Shown here in pieces: positions 24,131 through 34,744 of a stretch of 64,000 bases of DNA. Each line of letters opens with the position of its first letter. The stretch's first letter is position 1. The stretch is from assembly GCA_947652605.1 (NCBI GenBank), contig OX393576.1, forward strand, positions 47,034,966-47,098,965, written 5' to 3'. The notes beneath the pieces are model-generated. The model did not search any database. It had not been told where the DNA came from and saw only the letters and a list, made by a program, of their open reading frames with translations. Position numbers and translations under genes: made by a program. The stretch comes from Elmis aenea. Taxonomy: Eukaryota; Arthropoda; Insecta; Coleoptera; Elmidae.

Positions 24131-26491
24131 CTGAAATAGAAATAAAATATCTCTGAAAGATACAAACTTATTAAATTAAATTAGCTCTATTCTCTAATTT
24201 AAGTATAATACAGTTACACTTAAGTAAAATATATAAAATATGAAGCTCAAAATACTAAAAGTAATGTTTAAATTCCCGAGTTTTCAACTGGAATTTTCTA
24301 GAGGTCTTCTTTTTTTAAAAACTGTTTATCTCTAGAACATTTAAAGGGTTACTTCGTGATTCTTTTACCTAAAGCATTTTAAGGGTTACGTTTTACGATA
24401 CTACGTTAATTTAAAACTTACAAGGATTGTAAACTAATTGAAATTCTTTAGTTTTACAGTACAAGTTTTAAAGAATAAGAGTGGTAAGGTATAGATTTCA
24501 AAAAACAATGAACTAATCAAGTCTTTTAGTTTTAAAAAATGACAGCAATAAATAAAAAATAATATAAGCATTCAAACCTTTATTATAAAGGTAAAGATGT
24601 AGGTATAATATTCATGTAACACCCTTCTTGAAATGGTTAAAACATTTTTGGGAAATATAATTTAATTAAGTTATATCAATCTTTGTCAAACTTTAGAAAG
24701 TTTCATTAACAAAGAATTAATCAATCGTAATACTTTAATTGAAAAAACCAACGGAATATTAATGCAATTTTTCTGTCTGGCTAATGTCTCTATGTTGTTA
24801 ATGCTGAAAAGCTGTATGTCACCGAGTTCCCTCCCACACAAATAACACATAAATCAGAAAATTAACAAATATATCACTCTGACATTTTTATGGTGCTTGT
24901 TACTGGTTGAAAAAAAAACCTCTTAATATAAACACGTTTTAGTGTACTCCCAAACTGTCTAAAAATGTGATATGAAGACGTGAATTTGCAAATTTTAATA
25001 AAGAGATGAGCTTTGTAAGTATTTTTTAAATATTTTTTTATTAGGAATGTCAATAACTAATGTACACCGAAATTAGAGCTATTATTTTATTAAGGTGTTT
25101 TTAAAATAAAATACTTGTGAAATATTTCACTGTTCTAACAGCATTTTTCAAATATTAATAATAAAATTATTCTCTAAAATTTGCATACTTTCAGGCAGCA
25201 ACATTTTTTGGGCTCGAGTATGCCACAAATGTTCACAAATACTCATATCTTACGTTCACTCAATTATTTGTAAATAAACTTTTTATTTATAATATTTTTA
25301 CTACTAGAGTGAGGCCAAAATATTTCGATAAGTGTCAAAATTATAATTTCAATGTTGAATATTCGGTTTTTCAATGATATTGCATCGTCATTGGGAAGCA
25401 TCCGTTATGTATTCACTAATGCATTAAAAATAGACTGGATACGGGTTCAAAAATTAACCCTGCACATTACAAATAATTATGAATTGTGAAGTCAGGCAAA
25501 TTTTAAAGGGCATATATCAAATCTATGCAACCATGTCGATAAATTAGTAATTAACTTAATACAAACGCCAGTCGGTAATCTATACAGCAATTCATTTTGT
25601 CTCAAGATCATCTAGTATGCTATAATTGTGGCAAAACCACCATTATCGCTAGCGAAGTTTGTATGAAATATGTTCACAACCTGGGCCAAAAAGCGAATAA
25701 AATTAGGTTACTGAAAATTTTAAAAAATGTTGTTGGATTGTTCTGAAACTGTGGCCATAAAGGGAACAAATTATCGAAGTTTTAAGGGGGGTATACACAT
25801 ACAAGTATATTGCAGAAAATATTTGTGTGACGTCAAGATTGTGCAATATATTGTGCGTTTTCAAAATATTGCTCAATAATATTGACAAAATAATTTGCAA
25901 ATAACTGTGTGAAATGCGCAATAACTTGAACATGTGTCTACGCGTTCGGCTATATCGCACAACATCAACTGTATTTTGTTTAGAAGTACGTAAAATGTGG
26001 CTTAATCCATTTTTAAGTAATTTTTGTAGTCGCATACTGCGCTTTCTTGAAGTTCTTTTGAAAGTTTCATATCTGAAAATAGCTCGCTTTTGAGAAATAC
26101 CACTCATCCAATTTTTTCCCTTTTTTAAAAAACTATTAATGCTTTTTCAAACATAAGGTATTAAAGCTTTATTTTTTCCTATTGTGTTAACAAACTGAGC
26201 AGCAGCACTACACTTGCACAATATAAAAATGATGTAATTTATCGTATGTATGCATTAATTTTTAAGCGGGGTACACACGTACAAGTATATTGCACAAAAT
26301 ACTTTTGTGACGTCAATATTGTGCAATATATTGTGCAATATATTGTGCTATTTTCAAAAATATAGCGCAATAATACTGAGATTGAAGATTGACAAAATAT
26401 ATATCAATAACTGTGTTAATTGCACAGTAACTTGAACATGTGTTTACGTTCGGCCATATTGTACAATATCTGCAGTTCATTTGTAGCCTAA

Positions 26492-26575
26492 GGCTCGATG
26501 CACACGTACGTTTTTCTGTCGTCCGGTCACCGGACGGGCGCCGGACGGCAGAAAAACGTACGTGTGCATCGAGCC
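26492..26575. mobile_element. 84 bp MITE with near-perfect 36 bp inverted repeats and TAA target duplication
   Basis: Starts GGCTCGATGCACACGTACGT and ends with its reverse complement. TAA flanks both sides (26489-26491 and 26576-26578). The arms differ at one base and enclose a 12-14 base loop. The size and TAA duplication fit a PIF/Harbinger-type MITE. It is inserted just before the start of the MADF fragment. Confidence 0.85.
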
Positions 26576-26589
26576 TAAACGTGGTGAAT

Positions 26590-26897
26590 ATGGAAATTCA
26601 AAAGGGCTTGATTTGATGTTAAAGTTCAGTCAAATATATCGTAATTTACCAGAGCTATGGAATACTTACTAGCGATGGGTCTTATAGCAAAAAATAACTT
26701 ATGAGAAGTTGTTCGAAGTGCATAAAGAATGTGATGGCAATGCAACTAGAGATAATCGTGTAAAAAAAAAAAAATTCTTTACGAACGAATTATTGCAAAA
26801 AAAACAAGAAAAATTTGCAATTCCAAAAGAAGTGGATCATCAGCTGATGATGTTTACATACCACTATACTTGTACGATATCAAAATTAAAACATTAA
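26590..26897 (+). pseudogene. MADF-domain partner protein of Harbinger, broken
   Basis: The plus frame reads MEIQKGLDLMLKFSQIYRNL then PELWNT. After an in-frame stop it continues YEKLFEVHKECDGNAT and a VKKKKFFTNELL-like segment. The FxxIYRNxPELW start, the YEKLLEVxxExD middle and the VKKKINxLRTNF end are recognisable as a MADF domain. Family knowledge: insect PIF/Harbinger elements often encode a MADF or Myb-like DNA-binding partner beside the transposase. Stops and a poly-A-rich tract (26761-26774) show it is dead. A perfect-hairpin MITE lies just upstream at 26492-26575. Confidence 0.6.
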
Positions 26898-27139
26898 GCA
26901 TGTGTACCTATGCATTTATTGCACAAACGGTATTGCGCCATATAGGTACTGTACAATACATATTGCATAATATAATTGTATATGTATACCCCCATTTAGA
27001 CTTGCGGTAGCTTGGCATGATTTAGGAAGGGATTTGGCTGTCCCAAAAAAAGTTTTTAACTTCCATAGAAAAAAATAAATACACAGTGTTATAAACGAAG
27101 ATGCTTTAGAAAAATAAATGGCCCAAAAAGACTGAACTT

Positions 27140-27385
27140 TTTAACAAGATAAAGCAAAGTGCATTGTTACTCAATGCAGTGATTTTAATCGAAAAAGTCA
27201 CTTATCGGAAGACCCTAATTTAAATATAATCGAAAATGAATGAAGTCTATTAGCACGGTCGGCCTATGTGCACGTGGGTATGTATAAGCACTTAAGTTAT
27301 ATTTTAAAACCCTCGAATAATAATTTCAGTCAAGAAATTTTGCGCGGATTGTGGAAAATTTTGTTTTCCCAACTAAATCAATAAC
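27140..27385 (+). pseudogene. Tc1-like transposase, C-terminal catalytic fragment
   Basis: One plus-strand frame reads a Q-D-x-A-x-C-like block (QDKAKCIVTQC) and then SEDPNLNIIENE, stop, SLLARSAY. It continues with a segment resembling xxSQEILRxLW. Family knowledge: Tc1-type transposases have the second catalytic Asp in QQDNAxxH and the third acid in SPDLNIIENxW. Both blocks are here with substitutions and an in-frame stop where W is expected. No terminal repeats were found. Distinct from the CAGGGTG-ended family nearby. Confidence 0.6.
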
Positions 27386-28382
27386 CGGGAAAAATTAGGC
27401 CGTATTACTTTATAAGCACACCTGGTATGTTATCTAAGCGCTTGAAATGATGCTTTAACCGTATTGTAACATCATTGGGTTTAACGTTAATTTCTGAATG
27501 TTTTGCTTAGTTATCGGGTTAACAGACAATTAAGTTCAATTTTGCAGATTTTTCCTCGCATTACATTAGGAGAGAAAAAAAAACATTTGTCCAGTTTAAT
27601 AGTCGAATAAAATGGTAGAACGTTTAGATTAAGGCATTTTGAACTTCATACATACATATTTATATATTGACAATTCGTTCACATTAAAATACAACATTAA
27701 TTTTTAAATATGCAAACTAAATATAGTCTTTGCACTTTTTACTTTCGCCATAGTACGTATAACCAGTCAATGTAATTAATATCAAATAACTGCTCTAAAC
27801 AATTAATAACAAAATTTATTAGAAAAAACAAATCTAATACTTGTTAAAAAGTAAATCGGTTAAAATTATTTTATATTAATATTTAGATTAGTTAAACACT
27901 TTAAGCTAACGAAAAGTGTATTAATAGTTAAGAGAGATGAGGTTTTCTGTATAAATTACAATAACGAAATAGAATAGGATTTGTGGGACATGGTCATACG
28001 ACAAGTTTAGCGCGATCTTTGCAGACAAACCATAGTACAATTCAGCGTTTCCCAAACTTTTCCTACAACTGTGCACTTTACAAATTCTGAAATTTGACGG
28101 AAGACCTTGGCTATTCAAACAAAATAGTTTTTACATATGTAGGATTTGTTTCGTTTCTAGTACTTGTCTGTGCAAGACACAATGACTTTTGGTGGCTCTT
28201 GTAGATACTTGTAGAATGCATGTTACAACTCTTCATCTTTCCAGCCTAGGTACTCTATTCAAGCCACTGCTTGAGCACCATCTGCATCGATAAATTTATA
28301 AGAAACAGTTATTTACTTTATGTGTAATATGGTTTGGGAAACGCTGGTATAATGTAAGCTTTTGTCAACATCAATATTTATA

Positions 28383-30670
28383 CAGGGTGAGTCACGACGG
28401 ACGCGTCGGAGTTTTATGGCAAAACGCTTTATATTTTCCAATTTCTGTCGCTGTTAGATTATGTAAGTCAATAAGGGCTACATTTTAAGAATATTTTCAA
28501 ACATACAGGGTGCTCCAGAAAAGAGTGCCATATCAAAGTTATACTTTTTCTTATGGAACACCCTGTATATTTTTGTATTTTTTGATTCCTCTTTAAATTT
28601 AATTAAAAAAATGTATAAGGTCATATGGGTCTAAAGTTAACCGTTCTCGTGAAAATCGCATTTTCATGAAAATACAGTATTTTCAAAAATTTTCAACATT
28701 TAAAAACTTTGAGAAGTCTGAAGAAATTTGCTTGGAGATAAGATTGACAATAAATTATGTAACACTTTGCACGACCTACATTTTTAAAATATTATACAGG
28801 GCGTTTTTTACGCTTGGTCAAACTTGTGAAACTTTAAACATCGATAACTCATTTTTTTTAAATACAACCCCTTATATTTTTTTGCACCGTCTTATAGAAC
28901 ATTTAATTCTCTTTCGAAAACATTAATACTGTTTTATACCTAAAATTGATATTTTCCGAGATATCGCGATTTTATTGTTAATTAGTAGGTCAAAGTAGTA
29001 TTTTCGAGTAGGCTATGAAGGTAGACAGCGGTAATTTGAAACAATTGAAAGAAAGAACAAGAAAGGTTTAGTTTTATCTTTTGCCTACGCATTTTTGACA
29101 TTTTTTTATAATGAAGAGCAATCTCACGTTTAAATCGAGATTTCTTAAAATTATTTATGCATTTATTTATTGGACCAGTATGATAAGATGATTACTAAAT
29201 CCTATAAACCATTTTTTTGTATGTTTATAATACGACACTCTGTTCTACCAAAATGTCTTTGCTTAAATTCTGGTTCCACGCATTTTGCAAACATTGTGTT
29301 TTATACAGTGTGCACAATGTTTAATATAAGTAAGTGTTTATGGTGTGTTAACTAAAATATAAATACAGAAAATATTTTAAATTGGGAACGTAGTAACTTT
29401 AATTGAACATTTATAAAAATATTTCTAGTGATAACTAAAATGTAATAATAATTCAAAAACAAAATTTAACAGCCGATTACAATAAATGTTCAACATGACG
29501 ACCATCCTCTTGAATACACATTGTAATCCTCTTTTCAAGTGAACGCCTTACATTACGCAACATATTAGGAGTGATTGTCTCAAAAGTTTTTGAATTATTA
29601 TTACATACATTTTAGTTCTCACTGGAAATATTTTTATAAATGTACAATTAAAAATTAAAGTTACTACGGTCCCAATTTGAAATATTTTCTGTGTATTTAT
29701 ATTTTAGTTAAGACACCATAAACACTTACCTTCATTAAACATTGTGCACACTGTATAAAACACAATGTTTGCAAAATGCGTGGAACCAGAAGTTAAGCAA
29801 AGACATTTTGGTAGAACCGAGAGTCGTATCATAAAAAAAAAATAGTTTATATGATTTACTAATCATCTTATCATACTGGTCCAATAAATAAATGCATAAA
29901 TAATTGTAAGAAATCTCGATTTAAACGTGAGATTCCTCTTCACTATAAAAAATGTTAAAAATGCATAGGCAAAAGATAAAACTAAACCTTTTTTGTTTTT
30001 TCGTTCAATTGTTTCAAATTACCGCTGTCTACCTTCGTAGCCTACTCGAAAATATTACATTGCCCTAATAATTAACAATAAAATCGCGATATCTCGGTAA
30101 ATATCAATTTTAGGTATAAAACAGTATCAATGTTTTCGAAAGAGAATTAAATTTTCTATAAGACGGTGTAAAAAAATATAAGGGGTTGTATTTAAAAAAA
30201 ATGAGTTATCGATGTTTAAAGTTTCACAAGTTTGACCAAGCGTAAAAAACGCCCTGTAGAATATTTTAAAAATGTAGGTCGTGCAAAGTGTTACATAATT
30301 TATTGTCAATCTTATCTCCAAGCAAATTTCTTCAGACTTCTCAAAGTTTTTAAATGTTGAAAATTTTTGAAAATACTGTATTTTCATGAAAATGCGATTT
30401 TCACGAGAACGGTTAACTTTAGACCCATATGACCTTATACATTTTTTTAATTAAATTTAAAGAGGAATCAAAAAATACAAAAATATACAGGGTGTTTTAT
30501 AAGAAAAAGTATAACTTTGATATGGCACTCTTTTTTGGAGCACCCTGTATGTTTGAAAATATTCTTAAAATGTAGCCCTTATTGACTTACATAATCTAAC
30601 AGCGACAGAAATTGGAAAATATAAAGCGTTTCGCCATAAAACTCCGACGCGTCCGTCGTGACTCACCCTG
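28383..30670. mobile_element. 2.3 kb foldback element (about 1.08 kb inverted arms) inside the FMRFaR intron
   Basis: The left end CAGGGTGAGTCACGACGGAC and its reverse complement at the right end are each flanked by TA (28381-28382, 30671-30672), as in the Tc1/mariner superfamily. The left arm (28383 to about 29463) and right arm (about 29589 to 30670) match almost base for base: the longest open frame in each arm encodes the same 86 residues with two differences. These frames (28666-28926 plus, 30127-30387 minus) are arm sequence, not genes. Each arm contains a smaller unit bounded by CAGGGTG and CACCCTG (28504-28567 in the left arm, mirrored near 30487-30550). The 125-base centre holds the end of a transposase gene. 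High arm identity suggests a young insertion or arm homogenisation. Confidence 0.88.
29477..29584 (-). pseudogene. C-terminal fragment of a Tc1/mariner-like transposase at the centre of the foldback
   Basis: The minus strand reads 35 residues plus TAA: FETITPNMLRNVRRSLEKRI followed by TMCIQEDGRHVEHLL. The pattern LRNVRRSLxxRIxxCIxxxGxHxEHLL followed by a stop is the C-terminus of a large insect family of Tc1/mariner-like DDE transposases with an N-terminal helix-turn-helix (often labelled DUF4817). No catalytic part is present. It sits exactly in the single-copy centre between the two arms, so the arms probably flanked a transposase gene that has been almost fully deleted. Confidence 0.7.
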
Positions 30671-30759
30671 TATATTAAGCTAAAAAACGGTACGCTAACA
30701 TATACATACATGAAATTTAGTTTACATTGAATGAAAAAAAAAATAACAATCCAACTTAC

Positions 30760-31455
30760 TTGTCTGTATATAGCAGTATTGAGCACGGCTAAACTGACGA
30801 ACGGCACCAGATATACAAAAATTAGGTAACACCAATGTACATACACAACCTTATACGTCTTGCTGATCCTAAACGTACTCGGACGAAGACAATACACTGT
30901 AGTGTTCATATGGTCGTACCACTCAGACCTAATTCCAGCTTCCCACAGCCTCGGTAAATTATAAAGCGTGGAACATAAAACTATAACAATCACATAAATT
31001 CTAGCTCTACCATAGGTACACAATGAGCGAGCCCTTAATGGGTGGCAAACCGCTACGAACCGTTCTAGGGTCACAGTTAACGTTAAATACGCGGACGAAG
31101 TTTGAGCTGTTAAGGATACAGCAAACATCACTGGTGCCATGTGGGGGTACACTTTATAAAAGTACGTGAACATTTGTCCTGTATACGGATAAATACCCGT
31201 TAGTCCAAACAACAATATGCTGGTGATGATTAACACCGTATCCACTCGCGCTAGACCTATTAGTAAATAATTGATGCTCGATTTCATTTGCGGTCGTGAT
31301 AAGATTATCATGGATATCATGTTTCCCAGAATTCCTAGCACTCCTATGATGTTCAACAGGACGCCATTCGTTATGAATCTGAACATATACTTGGAAGATG
31401 GATCCAATAGACATCCATAGTCATCGTCGTTATCAATCTCTGAAGAATTGTTCAT
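30760..31455 (-). CDS. FMRFaR: FMRFamide receptor (neuropeptide GPCR), coding exon A, residues 1-232
   Basis: Class A (rhodopsin-like) GPCR, N-terminal part. Seen: an ATG at 31455 begins an acidic N-terminus with overlapping N-glycosylation sequons at N2 and N3. Hydrophobic segments follow at about 28-53 (TM1, with GN at 44-45), 61-86 (TM2, LARVD at 68-72), 106-130 (TM3), 151-168 (TM4) and 204-230 (TM5). TM3 ends in ERF (131-133) followed by VAVCHPLRAR, the DRY-box equivalent. The exon ends after AIYRQ (228-232) at a CAA|GTAAGT donor in phase 0. Reading on into the intron gives about 64 junk residues, so the splice is preferred. Family knowledge: these plasma-membrane receptors bind FMRFamide-like peptides and signal through G proteins. 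The first ATG has no in-frame rival nearby; an untranslated upstream exon could lie at higher coordinates. A related peptide receptor is the main alternative, but the tail encoded by exon B argues for FMRFaR. Confidence 0.93.
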
Positions 31456-32895
31456 GACTATCCCTGATTTATCATGGGATGGTAATTCTTATAACTTCCG
31501 TCTTTTTGTTGGTGTGTGGATTATTTGCAACATTTTTACTTTTTCATTATCCTATTTTAGCTTTACACATCCAAATGTTATTAGATGTTCCATGCTTTAC
31601 ACGGTTAGTTTTTGTTAATGCCATGGCAACGCAATCATCTTTTATTCTGAAACAAAAATTTCAGTTAATTAAGTCTGTATACAACGTTAAATCAAATAAG
31701 TATATCGGTAAGTTAACTAGTGAATGTTATATGTGTAATTATATTTTTAAATTTGAGATTTTTCATCTACCGCTGTCTAACTAAGCAATCGGAAGTGTTT
31801 TCTATACCGCGTGGATGCAAATTTCTCGTAGGTATCAACCATAATTTTTATTTTACTTTAGTATTATTTCATTTACTTCTAAATGAATAACGTGGAATAA
31901 ATACTGACACATCATTTACTAAAATATGTAACCCTTCAAAATATCCAATTTATAAGTATTTCAACTTTAGTCACACAAATTAACGTTAAAATATTACGGT
32001 CGTTAAATTGGAGTGTAGTTAGTATTTGGGTTTGATCTATCAACAAACGATTTGTTGATAAATTTGTTATAAGTTGAACACACTACTCGTACAATATGTT
32101 CTTATAGGTAAGAATAACAAAGATACAACTGCAATTAAAAAAAAGGTGATAACAGGAACCTAAAATCTTAGAACAGTCGAGCGTGGGTAGTTAAGAACCA
32201 ACCACCGAGAAATGTATAGTCCGTCGAAAAATAAAGGAGTTTGTTGGAAAAATTGTTGCTTTATTTGTACCTTACTGTATATTAATATGCTCTAGACGTG
32301 TGAATTACGTAAAACAACGTTTGAAGGTCCAATCATATTACAAAGAGGATCACAAGCCATAATTAAAAACAATAAACATAAGAGTAATAAGTACTCTTCC
32401 CCAACAGTGCGGCCGATGTACAGTAGGTACGGTCCGTTACAGTATTTTGCGTAAAACTCCTTATTAACAAACCAATTTGTAGCTGTAACTTTAAGTTTAA
32501 ACATCGGAATAATATTAAATCCATTAAACTTTTTACATCTTGATTTTACAATTCGTCAAATTTTTTTATGAATTCAAAAATGTGCGTTTTAAAATTAAGC
32601 ATAGCAAGGACATTGTGATAAATTTAAAAAAATGTTTAATGATGCGCGATTGTAAGATATACAACATAATCTGTATTTGTTAAACATATTGATAAGTATT
32701 TACTCATTGTTTATTTTTAGGTACACTAATTTTAGTGGACAAATTTTATTTATTATTTAGTTGTTTCTTTAGTTGTAACATTAATTTTTTTTCTCAAGTT
32801 TATCAGCCCATTTACCTTTTCAACTCCGTGCAGAAATAAATGAATATAAATTATTTTTGACAACTGCGAATCGATTTTGAGCTGTCCAATATGTG
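31456..32895. other. 5' flank of FMRFaR, no second gene seen
   Basis: AT-rich. A 101-codon plus-strand frame (31479-31784) overlaps the probable 5' leader region of the receptor, has no recognisable domain and is not called. No clear TATA or initiator element could be assigned. Untranslated exons may be present but cannot be seen. Confidence 0.5.
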
Positions 32896-32898
32896 AAT

Positions 32899-33222
32899 AC
32901 CGAATTAGTGTACTTGCCTAGTTCGTAAAATATGCAATTTTTTGTCTAATTCGTAAAATAGGCACAAGCTTTGCCCAGTTCATGAAATAAGCAAAACTTT
33001 GACCAACCTTTAACCTGATCCTCTATAAGTGACAAAGTGAATAAGGGTCAGGTTAAAGATTGGTGACCGTTTTTTTATGTCTTGCCTATATCGCGAATTA
33101 GCCAAGTGTCGATTTCAAGTACTAGGCATTTTTTATTTCACGAACTTGGTAAACTATATTTCACTAATTAGGCAAATAATTGCCTATTTTACGAACTCGG
33201 TTAGTTTACTGATTCGGCGTTA
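32899..33222. mobile_element. palindromic element with TTCGTAAAATAGGCA iterons
   Basis: The left end CCGAATTAGTGTACTTGCCT mirrors the right end (reverse complement GCCGAATCAGTAAACTAACC). About six to eight imperfect copies of TTCGTAAAATAGGCA run rightward in the left half and leftward in the right half. The arms meet at the mirrored blocks AACCTTTAACCTGATCC (33009) and GGGTCAGGTTAAAGATT (33047). No coding capacity and no clear target duplication. It resembles the TTGCTCGAA element in layout but not in sequence. Confidence 0.7.
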
Positions 33223-33529
33223 AATATATATAATATAGCATAGGGTCTCGATGATTATAAGACAAGGAGTCGGTGGGGTTAGTATAAAGTTGCGCTAAAG
33301 TTGTGTCCAATAAGAATCTAAAGATCAATTTTACGATTTTTTTAAATATCGATTTTTTTTCGATTTTAGTTTTTGAGCATTGCGGTACATGATGTAACAT
33401 AGATATTATTACAACACTTTTGTAAATGAATTTTAAAATTAAGATTTACTTTGTAACTTTGCATTTGTTTTATTACAATGGTCACCAACGTTGTTATTAT
33501 ATAGAGAACCCAAATGTAACCTTATAGGC

Positions 33530-34736
33530 CAGGGGTGGCGAACCTATGGCACGCGTGCCACAGCTGGCACCTAGAAAAATTTTATTGGCACGCGCGAGAA
33601 ATAGTTGCTTTTCTAAAATTTTTGGAAAATTAATACGTTTTGTTTTAAATAATGAATTAATAACACGAAATTATATTTATTCAAATAAAATACATTCATT
33701 TGGTTTCGAAACTATGCGAATTTCAAACAAAATTACAAGTATCTAAACGAGATATTGCTTCTCACGCCTTCACATATTTTCCAAATGTAACTTTTTTTAT
33801 AGAAAATCCGACACGTCAAATTGAAATAAATCAAATTCAATTGACTGAAGATTTAACCACAGCTGTGGAATGAATAATAGATGAATTTTCTTCGCGATTT
33901 TCTCAATTTAAAAGTTTCGAAGAAATTTCAAAATTCATAATTTTCCCAGACATAATCAAAGTTGATGAACTTGATTTGGAAATTCTTGAATGGTTAAAAT
34001 TAGAAAATTTTGAAATTCAATTAATTGATTTTCAATCAAGTGCAATTTGGGGGCAAAAGTCTGTTGACTTAAGGGGAAATTTAGAGATTATTGAAAGGGA
34101 ACGTTTGGGGCAAAAAAGAAATAATAATGCTAAAAGCAAAATTATTATTGCCTGGCAAACGATTCCAGAAGAGTTAAAATCTTTAAAGAAATAGCGTCGG
34201 CTATTTTAACTATATTATCTTCCACATACGCATGTGAGTCACTGTTTTCACAAACGAATTTGATAAAAAATGAATTCAGATATACATTAACGAATGAATC
34301 TAGTTCAGCAAGCATTTTATTAATAGTAACGAAATACCAATCTGGTATAAAAAACTTAACAGAAGCATTCAACAACAAAAATCGCATTAAAAACTCATAT
34401 TTTATTTCGTATTGTAGGTACCTACTTAATTAATGTTGTTTGAAAAGTAAACACGTGTAATGTGCAATTATTATTTTTGTCTAATTATCTCTTTCTATTG
34501 GTAAAATGTTTAACATTTCTTTTAAAATTTAGTTATTGTTTAATTACAAATTTCTATTAGTAGTCAATAAAAAATAGTCGTTAAATACAAATATTGCAAT
34601 ATTTACTCTTCATCTCCTCACAATCAGTAATGTTTTTTTTTTCATTCATTGCAAAAGTTACCTGGCACGCCAGCATTTCAAAATGTGAAAGTTTTAAAAA
34701 TTTGGCACGCGGACGTAAAAAGGTTCGCCAGCCCTG
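33530..34736 (+). mobile_element. hAT transposon, 1.2 kb, internally deleted
   Basis: Ends CAGGGGTGGCGAACCTATGG at the left and the reverse complement CAGGGCTGGCGAACCTTTTT at the right. The 8 bp target duplication is TTATAGGC (33522-33529) versus TTATAGGT (34737-34744), one mismatch. GGCACGCG recurs just inside both ends. Short imperfect inverted repeats and an 8 bp duplication are the hAT signature. Confidence 0.88.
33820..34420 (+). pseudogene. hAT transposase C-terminal part (FAM200/ZBED5-like), broken
   Basis: A first frame reads SRFSQFKSFEEISKFIIFPD and, further on, LEILEWLKLENFEIQLIDFQ to LKSLKK-stop at 34194. A shifted frame from about 34190 continues IASAILTILSSTYACESLFS, then QTNLIKNEFRYTLTNES and LLIVTKYQSGIKNL. 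STYxCESLFSxxNxIKxxxRxxLTxE is the hAT C-terminal dimerisation domain in the clade that gave rise to vertebrate FAM200 and ZBED5. One frameshift near 34190, an in-frame stop near 33871 and loss of the N-terminal half (including the zinc finger) show that it is inactive. The frame 34145-34387 on the other strand is a shadow. Confidence 0.75.
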
Positions 34737-34744
34737 TTATAGGT

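Larger units (their letters stand above)
25785..26995. mobile_element. PIF/Harbinger-type composite element in the FMRFaR intron
   Basis: The left end GGGGGGTATACACATACAAG and the right end (reverse complement GGGGGTATACATATACAATT) are flanked by TTA (25782-25784 and 26996-26998), the 3 bp target duplication typical of PIF/Harbinger. A second, diverged left end starts near 26267 and repeats about 190 bases of the first (25786-25975 versus 26272-26480), so this is either a copy inserted in a copy or a tandem duplication. ATATTGTGCAATATATTGTG-type motifs recur below both ends. The inner copy carries a MADF-like partner fragment. Confidence 0.65.
24131..30759 (-). other. 6.6 kb phase-0 intron of FMRFaR, loaded with mobile elements
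   Basis: Bounded by a GTAAGT donor (30754-30759) and a TTTCAG acceptor ending at 24131. It splits the receptor between TM5 and intracellular loop 3. From the acceptor side it holds plain AT-rich sequence (24131-25780), a Harbinger-type composite with a nested MITE (25785-26995), a Tc1-like fragment (27140-27385), plain AT-rich sequence (27400-28380), and a 2.3 kb foldback element (28383-30670) only about 90 bases inside the donor. Confidence 0.9.

Noticed and set aside
28666..30387. A duplicated 86-residue gene on opposite strands
   Set aside because: The two frames are the same DNA in the two arms of the foldback; related but interrupted copies elsewhere (3570, 16905, 45774) do not keep the frame open.
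31479..31784. 101-codon ORF upstream of FMRFaR, with a hydrophobic start
   Set aside because: No family resemblance, AT-biased composition, placed where the receptor leader is expected.
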